Positions 25,602 to 39,290 of a stretch of 64,000 nt of DNA are shown one piece after another (within the stretch, counting starts at the first letter, position 1; every line of letters starts with the position of its first letter). The DNA lies in the NCBI GenBank assembly GCA_963402885.1, contig OY727098.1:3405001-3469000 (forward strand), given 5' to 3'. This stretch comes from Antedon bifida (Eukaryota; Echinodermata; Crinoidea; Comatulida; Antedonidae). Under the pieces are notes generated by a model, which did not search any database, was not told the origin of the DNA, and saw only the letters and a program-made list of their open reading frames with translations. Position numbers and translations under genes: made by a program.

Positions 25602-26360
25602 TGATTCATTTCAGTATATAATTCCATGATCTTTTTAAGTGTGTAATTCAAAAAAAGTTGAGTCTGTTGTAAGAGTAAGTGACTGCTCCTCTTTTAACGC
25701 CATCCTACGCCTATTTATACCTATCTAGAATGTCCAATTCAAAGCCTTTACCTAAAGACAAATTCAGCCTGATCGATGGCTTTTCCACAGCTTGAGTTTA
25801 TTATGATACCACTATTGCCGACAACAGAACAACTTGAGTAGCGCTTTTTAAACGGCAATTTCTATTTTAAAATGAAATATTATTTTGTATTAAAATTATA
25901 CACTCAATTACATTATTTGTATCGATTTGTTATTGTAAGCAAACGTTTAGACCATACAATTATAAAGAAGAGAGTATGGTTTATTTGTATCGATTGGTTA
26001 TTGTAAGCAAACATTTAGACCATACAATTATAAAGAAGAGAGTATGGTTGAATGAATAAGAATACTGTAGTATGTTATACCAGGGAAGAGTTAAATTACA
26101 AGCTGTTATTTCATTTCCACAAGCTAATTCAATTTAACTCTTCCCTGGATATACATTAATACCTCATTGTGTGAATATTATTATTATATTATTATGTAAA
26201 TATAGTGTGTGTGGAAAATCAATAAGAACAAAACAGTATACATTCAAGATACCGCATACCTCATTGTGTGAATTAGGCCTTTTACTTTGTGATATTCTAT
26301 TTATCTATCTCAAATACATTGTGTTCCCCTGTTGAATATCCAATAGTGTCACATAATATA

Positions 26361-26516
26361 TGGCCAAATATGCATATCAAGCAGGCGGTCCGAGTTCGAG
26401 TCTCGGTTGGGGCGACATTTTCTCATTCTCACAGATTTCCTCATCCTTATCGTTTCAAATTAATTAATTAAATTTCAGTATATCACCGGGCGGTTTAGAA
26501 TTAATGTTCTTTGCCT
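26361..26516 (+). mobile_element. 5'-truncated copy of the tRNA-Arg-like SINE (unit C)
   Basis: Same insertion as 6621-6776, carried along by the segmental duplication. Confidence 0.65.
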
Positions 26517-28143
26517 AATGTGTTTATATATATATAATATATTGTATTAAAAATGAAGGCCTAATGAATATGATCAAAACTTGGATGAAATATTAAATTT
26601 AGCATATAGTGTTTATTACTATATTACTATATTATATATTTCTATTTGGGGGGGGGGGCGGGGGTTTGGGAGGGTCTTTTTATAAAATGAAAACTTTTTA
26701 TAAAATGAAAATGACCTATGGCCCAAAGTATGATATTATTAATTTTCATTTGGGGGGATGTGGGGGAACAATAGATATTTAATGGTGAGAAAAAAATAAG
26801 ATACTTGCACATTTTGGAATTATTAAGACGTATGTCCTATACTATTACTGTATTCACTCACTAAATCATATTGCGGAATTTTAATACGGAAAAACAACCT
26901 AATCCTAGACCCATCAACATTAAATTGGTGACAGGAACTATGTTCAAAATGTGTAGGCCTACCCTGTCCTTTCGTAATGGAATCCAAGTGTCGTAACGGT
27001 GTAAGCACGTAATACCGATCAGCACTGATAACTAATATTTCTTTCTTATTTTTATGGCATTGAATATTATAATAGATTGAGTAAGCGCGTAATACTAATC
27101 AGCAGTGATATTTAATATCTCTTTCTTATCTTTATGACATTGAAATATTATAATAGATTGAGTTTTTTTTTTCTTTGGTTTCTTTATTTGATTCCACACC
27201 AAGATCATTGATCCATCAAGGCGTTTAATGAAACAAATTATGAAGATATTGACTAATTCCAAATGCTGCCATTTACCTTCCTTAATTAACGGATAGATCT
27301 ATTATCCAAACATAATATATTGCAATTGTAATAATGCTTTGTTTATGTAGAGCATCTTGTATATTATTATGTTTGTCTTGTAAACAGGATTGCCACCTTT
27401 AAGAAGGATAGTGAATGAATTCGCTTATGGATATCCTTGGCAATTTCCCTAAATATATAATAAAAAATAAAAATATTATGTGTATTATTAAAATAAATAT
27501 AATCACACCTTTATCAACTGACTATGTAGTTTACCGGTCAGTGTATGCAATCTTTGTTTTAAAAACACGTATGGTATTTTTTGTCTTGGTTTCAAATTTT
27601 CTTGACTGGCAAACATGGCATCAGTAATATTCGGGTCGTTGTAATTTGTTCCATACATTCGTTTTCTGTATCATCAAAAAGAAAAAGAAAACAGTAAATT
27701 GATCTAAATTCCTGAAAAGATAATTTGGCAACAATAAACCAATTGTAAATCTGGAATTAAGAACATTGCCTAATCACCATATCAAAGTACCAAATAAATA
27801 CTCAGGAATGAATACACAGGGGCAAATGAGTTAAGCTTTAAGTCCTAGGATCAAGGTAAATCAAGGTAAAGTTTTTTTTCTTTCTGTTAATTGTATGGCA
27901 TGTTTTAAATGTCTATAAACAAAATATTGGAAGCCTATTTCTAGCCGAAATACTAAGCGTACAGTACATTGTTTCTCGCATTCACCTTAGGCCTACACTC
28001 TCTCTGGGCTAAACCATTGAGACTTTCTACTCATGTGTATTTTATTATATTGTTATGTTTTAATGTATACTACAGTACCGTATATGTTTCCATATTATGT
28101 ATACTAGACAGCTAGTTTGCAATTATTGTATTGATGTAATGTA

Positions 28144-28993
28144 TTAGTATTTAGAATTCCGTTTTTTTTAATTCTAATTATATTATTTATATGTTCTTTA
28201 TTTGTAAATAGATGCACTATTAATGTATAATGTGCCACCAATATAAAGGTGATTTCTTTGAAACAATAAAATAGCATTTAATTATTGTGTTTGAGATCGT
28301 TAAAGTCAGGATCAAACAATGTAAAAAATTAAAGAAACCGAGGTTGAAAGAGTAACCCAATACAATACTTAGGTACTATAATTGACAACAAATTAAAATG
28401 GGAGTCAAACTCTCTCATGATTTCCAAGAAGGCATCTCAAAGGCTTTACTTTCTCAGAAAACTCAAGCAAATTAGAGTTGATAACACTATTTTAATTCTA
28501 TTTTATCAAAGTATTATTCAAAGTATTTTATCTTTTAGCATTGGATGTTTTTATGGTAACTTTACTGAAAATGTTAAGAAAAATATTGCGAGACCACGTA
28601 CAATTGCACAACGTATTATTAAAGCTGATCTAACGCCTTGTTGATTTAGACCCCACTCATCCGTTACATTACTGTTATAACTTAAATAGATCAGGTATTA
28701 GGCTACGACCTCCAAGAGCAAATCTTTGTAGAACTAGAAAATCCTTCGTTGTAAATAGCATTCATATTTTAATTCTAATGTAAGACGATAATGCAATTTT
28801 TAAATAGTTTTACATTTTAAAAAGTTTTTTCTACTTTTAACTTTTTATTTTGTATTTTAATCTGTTATAATACTGCACGTTTTAAATTGTTGCAACATTT
28901 TTTATGTTTGTTTTTTATTGTTGTTTTAATCTACCAAGCAAAGTGAATTTCCATTTTTATGGACAAATAAAATTTCTTGAATCTTGAATCTTG
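28144..28993 (+). mobile_element. Non-LTR retrotransposon 3' fragment in unit C
   Basis: An insertion of about 850 bp relative to unit A (which reads GTATTGATGTAATGTAATTC). The frame ending at 28644 encodes a reverse transcriptase C-terminal piece: YLGTIIDNKLKWE, then SQRLYFLRKLKQIRV and LILFYQSIIQSILSFS, both typical of LINE RT thumb regions. The 3' end is AATAAAATTTCTTGAATC with tandem TTGAATC copies, as in CR1/L2-type tails. Heavily 5'-truncated and dead. Confidence 0.75.
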
Positions 28994-29339
28994 AATGTAA
29001 TTCTTTTACTTATTTTACACGCCGTAATGTTGGTTTATTCTGTACATTAAGCTTATTTCAATACCCCTTTTCTACACTAGTAAAATAAAATAAATACACA
29101 GCAGTATTTAAAGCAGTTAATTCTTTTACCAATTTTATACACAAAACATTCAACAATGATAAAACGAAATACAGTCTATTTATTCCATTTCCTTAGGCAT
29201 ATTGCCGAGGCTAAATAATCGATTTGTTCATAATTATTGCATTTTGCCGGGGGGTTTTCCATAAGTTAAGGCCAAATCATAATTGTAAGAATAGATTTGC
29301 ATTTCAGTGTAGTACCCTATTTATCTTCATTTCCGTATT

Positions 29340-29835
29340 GATTCATTCATTCATACAAACTTTATTCACATCATCATACATAATTTAGTACAATACAATA
29401 CAATATGTATGTGTGTGTGAAAAGGAGCCAAAAAATAGCTTTCGCTAATCAAGGTTTGACTCCTGTCACAAAAAATAAATTAGTCGTAATGCATACATTT
29501 TTATCTATCAACAATAATTCAATAAGAAAGAAACAGCAACTATATGAAAGAAATATTAGGCCAAATTTCTATAGTAATTTATGGACGTTCCGAATTTTGA
29601 AATACTTGAAACTTATTGTGTGTGGGTATATATTACAGGTTGCCTCTTGTGACACACAGTCAGTTATGCTTTGAAGCCTAGAATAGTCTTTATTTGAGCA
29701 ATACTTGTTCAATTTTCCTTCAAAAACGTTCACAGATGTTGCGTTTACTAAGTCATATGCCAATAATGCGTTCCAATTATTAATTATTCTCTAGCTAAAA
29801 AGGTGTTTCCTCAATTCCAAACTTTTTCATTGCAG
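29340..29835 (-). mobile_element. Antisense LINE 3' fragment in unit C
   Basis: Insertion in the intron between sialyltransferase exons 1-2 and 3 of copy C. The minus strand reads NNWNALLAYDLVNATSVNVF and then EGKLNKYCS, the typical C-terminus of CR1/L2-like ORF2. It ends in AATAAAGTTTGTATGAATGAATG at 29340. Truncated and not functional. Confidence 0.7.
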
Positions 29836-32490
29836 GCTTATATAATTTCAACCTACCTAAGTTCGACGAGATTTGAGTGATTTTTTGTCCATGGTTGTAA
29901 CAGTAATTCTATAAGGTCTTGTTTATTTGTAAAATTGTGGCCCAGGTCTTCAATAAAAACATATTTTTCCTTTTTTTTCGGCAAAGAATGTGTGTACACT
30001 GCGTTGACCGCATGTGCGGTGCATTGCTTCTCGGCTGGTGTATTTCGGGTAATGGCATTTCTGTATTTAGTAATAAAAAAAGATACGACATTGATCTAAT
30101 TTTCTTATCAATATTCATTTACGTAATTACACTGAAGATAAAGAGTCAACCACCCATCATCACCAAACAACCTTTAACAGCATTATGCCTAACCGTCCAA
30201 ACCCAATACTTTTACTTTCGTCCACGTGCTGTTCTTGGCCCATACTGAACAACATGTCAAATTCCACCAATTATCCAGAAACTCAGACACGGTGCTTGGC
30301 AAAATATATTGTTTTTCGTAAAACTTCGTATTTCAAACAAATTTATTGAAATAATTATGTCTTATTTCTTAAATTTTATTTTGATATAATATATGTATTA
30401 TATGCCCTATACAGCTTACTCGTTCATTGCCACTTTGTAGACGATAATAATGACTCCAATTAATATAACACCATTCCTTATATTACTTGATTTCTTTAAA
30501 CAGCGTGCCATCGTTATTGATACTGAAATTTAACTAAATAGAAAGAAAGAAGAATAATAATGATAAAAAAAATATCAACTTGTTTTTCAGAAATAAAAAA
30601 ATGGAAATTAAAAATGGAAATATAACTCAATATATCGACTTTTAACATTAAGACAACATTTTTTCTAAAGATCTAGGTCTATCAAAGGACAGTACTTTTT
30701 ATTAAGGACATACATTTTATATTTATTTAATTTTTCTATTTAAAATCTCAAAAAGAGTGATACAGTGATAACAAAAATATCTACAAATCATCCGTATGAA
30801 CTAATCGTTACAAAAACGGCTTTCACAAATTCAATACAAAAATATGACTTAATACACAAAATGACAATGATCGAAGTACACAGACTACATAGTCATCAAA
30901 TTCCTTTTGTTTTATGCAACAAAAAGGTATGTTTATTTCACTCTTCCCTGGTTTATCTATAATGTATTGTTGATTGTTATCGGCCTAGTGTAATTAGGCT
31001 TTAATAGTAGACTACCATACGGTACGGATCAATAATTATTTCTTAGACAATAGTCATCTTTGAACATGTAGATTATGTTTTGAAAATGAATTATTCATGT
31101 GTATTAATGTATTAATCGTATTATGCAAATATAAATCACCGCTTATAGAGAAGAGTAGAATTATTAATTTTACTCTTCCCTGATATACCATTGTTTGTGC
31201 TGTGTTATAGGTCTAGAATTGTAACAAGGCCATATACATGACTGCAGTCGCGTGCTCAAGTTAGTGTTTACCGACCAACCGACCGACCAACCGACCGACC
31301 AACCGACCGACATAGTGAGCTGTAGAGTCGCGTTTGAAATTAAATGCAAGTAAAGTGTCATGCCAAAACTTTCAGAATACAACTACCAACAATTCCACGA
31401 CAAATTAAAAACAAAACTTAGAAGAAAAACTTTATAGGCCTAATCCCCATTTTCTACCAAATTTACCATGTTACTCACACATGACCCTTTTTACTTACTC
31501 GGTTTAATACCTTTAGTAGAGCTTCTTTCTTTGATTTACGTATCATTAACACATGGAACTCATTACTCTTTCACATTGTTTCAAGCCCAACACTTAACAC
31601 TTTCAAGCAGACACACACATAAACACTATGAGAGGAGGCAGCCTCTACGAGTAAATACTCTTTGCCTCCTTATTTCACTAAGGTAAGCATCACTAAGGTA
31701 AGCACCAATTCTCTGGAAGATTGTTCGAAGTTGCTCAAATCAGGTAAATCAGGAAAGAACGGTTACAAAAACACTGAAAAACTAATTCCTTTGACATTGA
31801 ATTTTTGTCTGATTATAGTGCCTTAGCGTACACGTCAGATTACTCAACCAATATTATTGTTAACAAGTCTTCACAATAATGACCTTAAATTAAAGCTAGC
31901 AAAATTGAATATAAAAATGTTCGCATAAATGTAGATATTTTTTATATAAATGTTCGCATTGTAGAATACTGTAGTTATAGGTGTCAAGTCAAGCAAATAC
32001 ACCATTTAAAACTTTCCATTTGATTTCGAATGTTTCCACCAAAGTTGCATTTTTTTTATGAATAACTTTCTATATTAGATTTTGATTTAATACAATTAAT
32101 TAGGTCTTTCATAGTATTCTTTAACTCTACGTCGATGTATTGCTTAAAGTAAAATGTGATTTAAAGCACTATAAAACGGATCAAAACCAAAGAAAATAAT
32201 GTTGTCTCTGAAATTGGAAGTTAGCCTTACACTTGTTGATATGTTTTAATCCTAACCAAAATGTCGAAACTGGCTTACTTATTTACACAAATATGTTCCA
32301 CCGTTCAATCTGTTTACAATTGGGAAGTTTATTTTCCTCTTTCCCAATTAACTTCAGGAATTTTTTTTGTGATTTTGTGTAATTTAGAAATATTCCTCCC
32401 AATTGATATAGGCCTAGCTGTCTTTCTATTTCCTCCCATTAACAAGGCTTGACAAAATGTATATATATATCGATAGCTCTGCTAACTTTT

Positions 32491-32891
32491 CTGGCTGTTT
32501 ACTTTATCGTTTTGATTATACCCACAGAATTGTCATTTTTTTCAGTAATTTGCCTTTGGATTTATATATCGTATTCAATATAGAAATATAGATAATGTTA
32601 CTTACTGTACTGTTAAATATCCGTTTACACTTCTCGCAGACTTACAGATGATATGCGTATCCTGGTTGAAAACAGAAATGCTTTCGGTAGATCAAGACGC
32701 ATGCGCACAAATGTATTGTGTATGTGAAAGGAACCGTGCCATCGCCAAGCTATCATGGGGCTATTATAAATTTTATAAAAATCCAAAGGCAAATTACTGA
32801 AAAAATGACAATGCTGTGGGTATCAGTGGCTGGATCTCAATGGAGATACAAAAAAAAAAGCTAAATCTAAACGATAAAGTAAAACAGCCAG
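32491..32891. mobile_element. Foldback/MITE-like element (unit C, left arm deleted in part)
   Basis: As in A and B, but about 50 bp is missing from the left arm (TTTTGATTATACCCACAG junction). Confidence 0.7.
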
Positions 32892-33689
32892 TAAATATAT
32901 ATATTATGCTTGATATTTGGAAATTTAAAGACAACTGGCTCATTCTCATGACATAAGGATAGTTTGGGCCTTTATATTAATAATGCTTCAGTCTGTCATG
33001 GCCTACATGATGCCGTCGCCAAGATTATTATTATTTATTTTAATTGGATGGACCATCAGTGATGGTTCCATTGTTATTAGAAATTGGTTGTCACCACAGG
33101 GCAGGTGTCTTCTTATTGCGCTATAATATAAACTGAATTACATACACATGGCTGCATATTGAATTTCAGGAAATTGGATATATTTTTTATTTTATTTGTG
33201 TATTTTCATTTGATTCTCTATGCAACAGTTAACCCAAACTGAGATACCATAGTCCATGCATGGTTGTATTATGGTTAGATATACTTTTATATTGGTGACT
33301 TAACAAAAGCTTATCTTATTAAAATCTCGAGTTTGTGTATAATCTTCAATGGAAATATTAAATAGCAACCCCTCTAATTCTCTCATTGTACTTATTCAGA
33401 CCTGACATTAACAATGGTCATAAATGTTTGGCTGGAGGTGGTTTTAACAAAGGTAGTTTATAGAAATCAATGTGCAAAGCAAACCCCAAACTATCAACAA
33501 CCAACAAATGTACCTGAGCCATCGTAATACATAATAAACAATAGAAATACAAAAATCCATACATTATTTTTGTCAGTTTTATTTTTGTTGTATCATCTCT
33601 AAAATGCAGTGAGCATCCTTATTCAATTATTTGTACATTATATCCAACTTAAATATTACAAAAGTGTTGAGTTTTAATGATAGTTGTGT

Positions 33690-36600
33690 TTATACTAGTA
33701 GAACAGCATTGATACAGCCATCATTTTCAGGATTGTTAGTAACTTGAGCATATTTACCTAAAAAATACAAAGAAAATCTGTAATTACTATCTATAGTTTC
33801 AGGTTATTTACCATTTCAAATACTGTAAAGATAAACAATAAATGCTGGTATGAATTTCATATTGATATTCAAAACTTCAAGTTTAAACAAATCATGACTA
33901 AGTTAAGAAGAGGAATTTTAGATCTTGAAAACGAAAAGGGAAGATGGAAAGGAATTGAAAGGGAAAAACGAATTTGTAAAGTTTGCAAATGTAACGAGGT
34001 TAAAAATGAATATGAATTTGTTTTAGTATTTCCATACTACAACGAAATTAGGGTTAAAAATTATTATTATTATTTTAATCAATTAATAAAAATTACTTAC
34101 CCCATACTACCTTTCCACCTTGGGTTACTAGACCTAATTCACTAACATTAACCTGTGAAAAAGAAGTAAATTTAGTGTTCAAATGCACTTGCAATCCACA
34201 ATAAACAAGTATATATATATATATAAATGAAAAAGTTAACTAGGTCATTATCTCAATCAAAAAGTAATCAATTAAAAAATTAAAAAATACCTCAACAACA
34301 GTTCCTTTGGTAATTACACCGAGTGATGTATACATTGGTGATGTTGGGTTTTTCTTGACGCCAATAATAGGAAGATGAAAGGTTGCTTTAAGTTCTGGGT
34401 GGGTCACATGGGCTTTCTTGAAACGTAATGCCTTAACAATAGAAACAATGATAAATATTTTAATGATGCAAAACAGATTTAAATACCAAAAACGTAATGT
34501 GTAATAATAAAATACAGGCTTTCTAGTCTCATAGAGTAGAACTACAGGACCCCCCCCCCCCCTCCCCTCTCAAACTCTTGAGGGTACACCGTCGGGGACC
34601 AACAAAGTGTCCCCTTAATAGGAGTGTCTTTTGAAAGGGTATGGCCATAGTGTAAAACATATATTGCCCTTTGTTTGTTTTAAAGTGTCACCTTATTAGT
34701 GGTATCCAAAAAGAGGGGTTCTACTCTATCTCCATTTAAATCATTTTAAATAGTAACATTGTTTAGATACTGAGAAAACAACATGACCAAACCAAGGATT
34801 GTTTAACAAGCCACTAATTATTCTACAGTGCTACAACAAAACCTAATTCACAAGTAGTATACTGTATGTTCCTAAATAAAATCTTACCATTGGTCTGATA
34901 AATCTTTCAAATTTTGGAGGTTTCCTTGTAAATCCTTCTCCAACATACGTAACCTTTGTGACCATTCTTTTCCATGCTTTTTCTGGAGATTAGATTTATA
35001 GAAGTGTTGAAAAAGGTTTTTTTAATGTACAACAACAACAAATATTACATGCAAGTTGAAATAGAATTATAACTGTGTGCTTTCCCTAAAACAGTTTTAA
35101 TCAACTGAGGATGTCTGAACACCCGGCCTTAGCTTTTTAAAAACTCAGAAATAAGCGCTTTTGACACCTCTGTAAACCCCTGAAATAAGGCCTCTTTACA
35201 CCTCTGTAAACCACAGAAATATAGTCGTTTTACACATCTGTAAACGCCAGAAATAAGGCCTCTTTACACCTCTGTAAACCCCAGAAATAAGCCCTTTTTA
35301 CACCTCTGTAAACCCCAGAAATAAGGCTTTTTCCACCTCTGTAAACCCCTGTACTTACTACTTCTTTTTCCAGTTCTGATAACTTTAAAAACTTCATTTT
35401 CTCCAACCCCTCTGACTTTTGGAATTGGTACATCCCATTTACCAGCTTTTTCTTTCCTTTTTTGTTTGATCATATTTGATAAAACCTTAGCCCTTGTTTG
35501 TCCTTCTCGGTCCAATAAATAAGCTGGAACAGCGCCCTCTGGTACCTCATCATTTGTTTTCTTCTTTGTTTTGCGTTCTTCATGCATTTTAATTCTGAAA
35601 ATAAAATGTTATGTCAGAAAATGTAAATTTAATAATCAAGAGCAATTTTTAAACAAGTATCAACAATGTTGTTTAATAATTACAGTAATAATGACCAAGT
35701 CTAAAGCAATGCTTGTGTTTTATCCCACCGTGGGCTAAATTATAAAGAATTTGGTACCTTCATTGTTAATTCAAGTAAACACTCAAATTTAGTACCCAGG
35801 CCCCTGGAACTATATTCGGTCATATATATTATTGTAATACAATTTTGTATAGTTTTGGGTTTTTTAAGGATACATCATTTCACTAGAAAACTATTTTTAT
35901 GGAAAATGTAAATATTTCACTCTCATCTTCAACTTACGTTTTCTTCATTTGTATTTTTTCTGAGTGTCTCTTCTTATTGTACATCTTTGCTCTACAAAAA
36001 AAATGGATTAATAACATTTCAAATTTAAGATAACTATGAAATTAGTGGAAAAAACATTCTGTAATAATAATTTTATTCCAAAATGTACACTAGTGATCTC
36101 TCCCTAAGAATGCAATGGCGGGGGAAAATAAATACAAAGTATGGGCAGCCATAATGATCAAAATATAAATGTGTACAAACTTAAATTTATGCAAAACTAA
36201 AATGTTGCATAAACATACATACAACTTAACAACATGAAAAATGATACCAAATGCACAACAAGTCATTATATTAGAAAAGTATCATACAGATTAAAACCAG
36301 ACTTACTTTATACCAGTTAGCATTTTGGCTTTGTGTGCTCTCTCGTGTGGTTCACGGGCTTCTTTTTTCCTCCTTTTAAAAAAAAAATTCACAAAATATG
36401 CAATTGTTATTTAAAGATGTATTGTCCCTTAAAACACAAAAAAATGAAGGTCAAAATATTCTAAATTTAAATTGGCCATATCAAAGTAATATTAAAGTTA
36501 TTCACTTTAAGTCGAAATTCGAGCCAAAAACAACAAGTTTACGTAATTAACAGGTAAATTAGTTATTTAATTAGTAGATTAAATTTCGTCTGGAAAATCG

Positions 36601-37655
36601 TCACGAGCGAAAGTAAACAAAGATTTCAAACCACGAGTACGCATTATGCATATGCTAATTAGGATTGTTTACAACTCGTCACAGTTGAGAAGGTATTTTC
36701 ACACAGATCGTGAGAAAGTTTTATGAAATATGCATACAGAGTAGCCAAACAAGCGCGTTTCATTTTGGGATATGTTTTGATCGAAACAAAAAAACGTCTG
36801 TATTTCAGTTAAATGATTTTTTTTCCAACAAATTTTTGGTGAAAGTTAATAACTATTATGATACTTCAAAATGACCCACCTTTTTTTGAAATATTTTATT
36901 TTTTATTTTTTTTAAGTTAGTCAAAGGGACAATACATCTTTAAACAATAATTAATTTTTATTATAATATTAATAACATCTTTAAACTCTTTATGAGAACA
37001 CAGACATCATCATGTAACATAAAAATGCTCAAATTGACCAGAAGATTTATTTTGATGCAAATTAATAAAGTATTTTTGTAAATAAACACTGGGATGTTCA
37101 GATCTAAATCGGATGTTATTTATAATTTATTTATTGCTAAATAATAATAAACTCTTTTTTAACTCTTGATCATAATGGAAAAAAATTGGTAAAATTAACT
37201 TACTTTTTTTCATGGTAGTCCAGGCGATAACCATGCCTCTTCCGGTGAAGTTCTATGTGTTCGTTTTGAGGCTATTTAGTATTAAACATAAACAAATTTT
37301 CAATTTTTAGACGGTGTCATATCATTTGTAGCAATTAATATTTACCAGCATTATGTAATATATTAATTCCGCTATTAATCTAGTACCAGTAGTTAAAAAG
37401 CAAAAATCATTGAAAAAATAAGTAAAATGATACTACTTCAACATTTTCTAAGCTAGGCCAATGGTCCTCCTCCTAGCTAGAGACGCTGCCCCATCGTGAT
37501 TAGTAGGCCTAGTTGGTACGGTACGACCAGGATAGCCTAACTAGGCCTACATATTTTATTGTACAAAATTGTTGGATATCAAAAGGACATCCGATATTTA
37601 AGACTTAAAACATAAAGTAAATTAATTCTTAAATTATTTGAATTATTCATACCAT
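33690..37655 (-). CDS. NSA2: Ribosome biogenesis protein NSA2, complete (9 coding exons)
   Basis: Nucleolar factor needed for 27S pre-rRNA processing and 60S subunit assembly. Exons 5' to 3': 37655-37653 (ATG only), 37271-37204, 36372-36307, 35991-35938, 35594-35359, 34982-34888, 34431-34291, 34152-34101, 33757-33690. All have GT/AG ends and consistent phases, 783 bp in total, encoding 260 aa plus stop; from memory human NSA2 is also 260 aa. It begins [20 protein letters not shown] and contains [42 protein letters not shown] and the C-terminal [14 protein letters not shown], all highly conserved in the family. The start ATG as the last codon of exon 1 rests on an ATG|GTATGA donor and is the least certain part. 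It is divergent from the C19orf25-like gene. Confidence 0.95.
33833..34075 (+). mobile_element. LINE ORF C-terminal fragment in NSA2 intron 8
   Basis: The plus-strand frame reads [20 protein letters not shown], then [16 protein letters not shown]. This resembles the CxxC...H zinc-knuckle end of LINE ORF2 proteins, where the usual form is EDEFHFLF.CP.Y. The His is replaced by Tyr. A decayed, very short remnant, antisense to NSA2. Confidence 0.55.
34531..34729. mobile_element. MITE in NSA2 intron 6
   Basis: Ends are ATAGAGTAGAAC and GTTCTACTCTAT, a perfect 12-bp inverted terminal repeat. It has a C-rich stretch after the left end and internal repeats of the form AGTGTCCCCTTAATAGG. About 200 bp, no coding capacity. 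Confidence 0.65.
35136..35350. repeat. 36-bp minisatellite in NSA2 intron 5
   Basis: Six diverged units of the form ACACCTCTGTAAACCCC followed by AGAAATAAGCCCTTTTT. They lie directly downstream of the exon 5 splice donor. Confidence 0.9.
36411..36943. mobile_element. MITE with TTAAAGATGTATTGTCCC ends in NSA2 intron 2
   Basis: The left end TTAAAGATGTATTGTCCCTT is matched by an inverted right end (GGGACAATACATCTTTAA). The terminal TTAA on both sides suggests a piggyBac-type family. About 530 bp, no open frame. Confidence 0.7.
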
Positions 37656-38325
37656 TTTGAAATGATTCACAAATTACAAAACTTGACAAAATAATGAGTG
37701 TTTACTCAACGCGATGCAATTTTGGCAACGCATGAGATTTTAAAGGCCGACCACTGGTTTGCGATAAAACTGAAATTAAACCCTGAAACCATACGATATA
37801 TCGTGCCATACCGCAATTTTCCCACATTTTTGGTATACGCAGTTGTCGTCGTGTCCGACGACATCCAGCTAATCCTGTCGCGAGAGAATACAGGCCTTGA
37901 CGTAGTATAATAATGTAGGGCCTAGCTCTTTCAATTTCGAGTTTCTAAATACAAATAATACATTGTTTAGCGGGATTTTGTGTTTTCATGGCTATAGCCT
38001 ATTATTACAGTAATAATATAGTTAGGCTAGTCTAGTTTCGTTAGTAAAGTAGGCCTAGACTAGATAGGAGAGGCTCTATAGACTAGAGAGCTGAGGCCTG
38101 CCCTATCTATGCTTATAGGCTAGTATTAGTACTACTACAGAGTAGTAGGCCTAGAGTAGAGTAGTAGTAAGTAGGCCTAGCCCTACTAGACTGCATTTGT
38201 GTGAACCATTTAAAGACAAATACTATTAATAACAATGAGGCCTATCAATTATTATTTATTGTTATTTTTTAACTGACATTATTGTTTTCTGTAACTTAAA
38301 TTTAAATGTTTTTCTTTTCAACAGG
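37656..38325. promoter_or_regulatory. Probable bidirectional promoter between NSA2 and the C19orf25-like gene
   Basis: The two start codons are divergent and about 700 bp apart. The stretch is rich in TAGGCCTA palindromes and has no coding exon that I trust. An acceptor (TTTTCTTTTCAACAG, ending at 38325) implies a noncoding first exon of the plus-strand gene in here. Inferred from geometry only. Confidence 0.4.
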
Positions 38326-38369
38326 AATCAAAAAGCTTAACAAGTTACAGGTTGGATTAAATTGTGATA

Positions 38370-39256
38370 ATGTCGCACACTTCCAAAGACCAGCAGATAG
38401 CATTACCAGAAAGACCGAAGCCACCATCCACAGAGGAAATGCTGGAGGATCTGCAAACAGCAGATGACAAAGACGTTGCCTTTACAGTACTTCAAAATCT
38501 TGTTAATGATATGGATGATGATGATAGAGGAAAGGGTACTGTACAGGTTTCAAAAAGATTGCATCCAGGGGCGGATCCAGGAATTTTTTTTAATGGGGGA
38601 GCGCTAACATTTATAATATGCAGTATAGACGGTCAAAAATAGATTGCAAGAAGTAGTTCATAAATTAAATGTAATTTTTCTTTTAAAGGTGGGAAAGCAG
38701 GGAGCTAGACACTATAATACCCAAGTGTTCGTATTCACATTCACACTTAGCCTAAGGGAAACTCTTACCATTCAAATTAAAAACAAATATTCTATCTAAG
38801 TGCAGAATACAGTTTAAGTGAAATGGAAGGGAAATTTAAGGGAAATATCTCACTTAAGTTTGATTGGTGAATTTGGCTACTGGATCTTACCTTGGCCTCA
38901 AAGAAAATTTGTACTTGATTGATTGATTGAAGGATGTATTTGAAAAAATTTTTTGTTGTTTAATATTTATTTTTTTATTGAGTAAATATCTCTTTTTTTT
39001 TCTAGTGGCAGCAACTAATAATAAGAAGCTTAACAAGAACTTAGAAGAAACCCATGCATCTATAATAAATGAAAATACAAATGAAAACACTGACATTTCA
39101 AAAGAATATAACAAAGTTAAGAAATATTTAGAAGCAAACGAATATTTAGAAACAAATCAAGAAACTCTACAGGTGAACTTAAATAAATTGATCTCGGCTA
39201 AAGTTGACATAGAGAATGTCATGAAGCAATTGCAAGAAGAGCTTGGAGGGAGTTAA
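38370..39256 (+). CDS. C19orf25: UPF0449 / C19orf25 homologue (2 coding exons)
   Basis: Function unknown. Coding exons 38370-38535 and 39006-39256 (acceptor TTTTTTTTCTAG|TG), 138 aa. The N-terminus PERPKPPSTEEMLEDLQ matches the PTRPAPPTVEQILEDV-type signature of C19orf25. The second exon (EYNKVKKYLEANEYLETNQE ...) is a predicted coiled coil like the family C-terminus. The first ATG is preceded by a 5' splice acceptor at 38325, so a noncoding exon lies upstream. The exon 1 donor (AAGG|GTACTG) is the phase-compatible choice but is weaker than average. The intron carries a CAGGGGCGGATCCAGG transposon-end-like sequence at about 38567. Confidence 0.75.
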
Positions 39257-39290
39257 AAGTGTAAAAGAAGTTGTTTTCATCCATCTGCCG

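Noticed and set aside
35230-35433. Minus-strand frame continuing past NSA2 exon 5 into the minisatellite
   Set aside because: Read-through of the exon into intron 5; the A|GTAAGT donor at 35359 restores the family sequence.
37698-37910. 70-aa plus-strand frame in the NSA2/C19orf25 interval
   Set aside because: No splice link, no family resemblance; probably promoter or 5' UTR sequence open by chance.
38887-39114. Minus-strand 75-aa frame
   Set aside because: Antisense to exon 2 of the C19orf25 homologue; no resemblance to known proteins.
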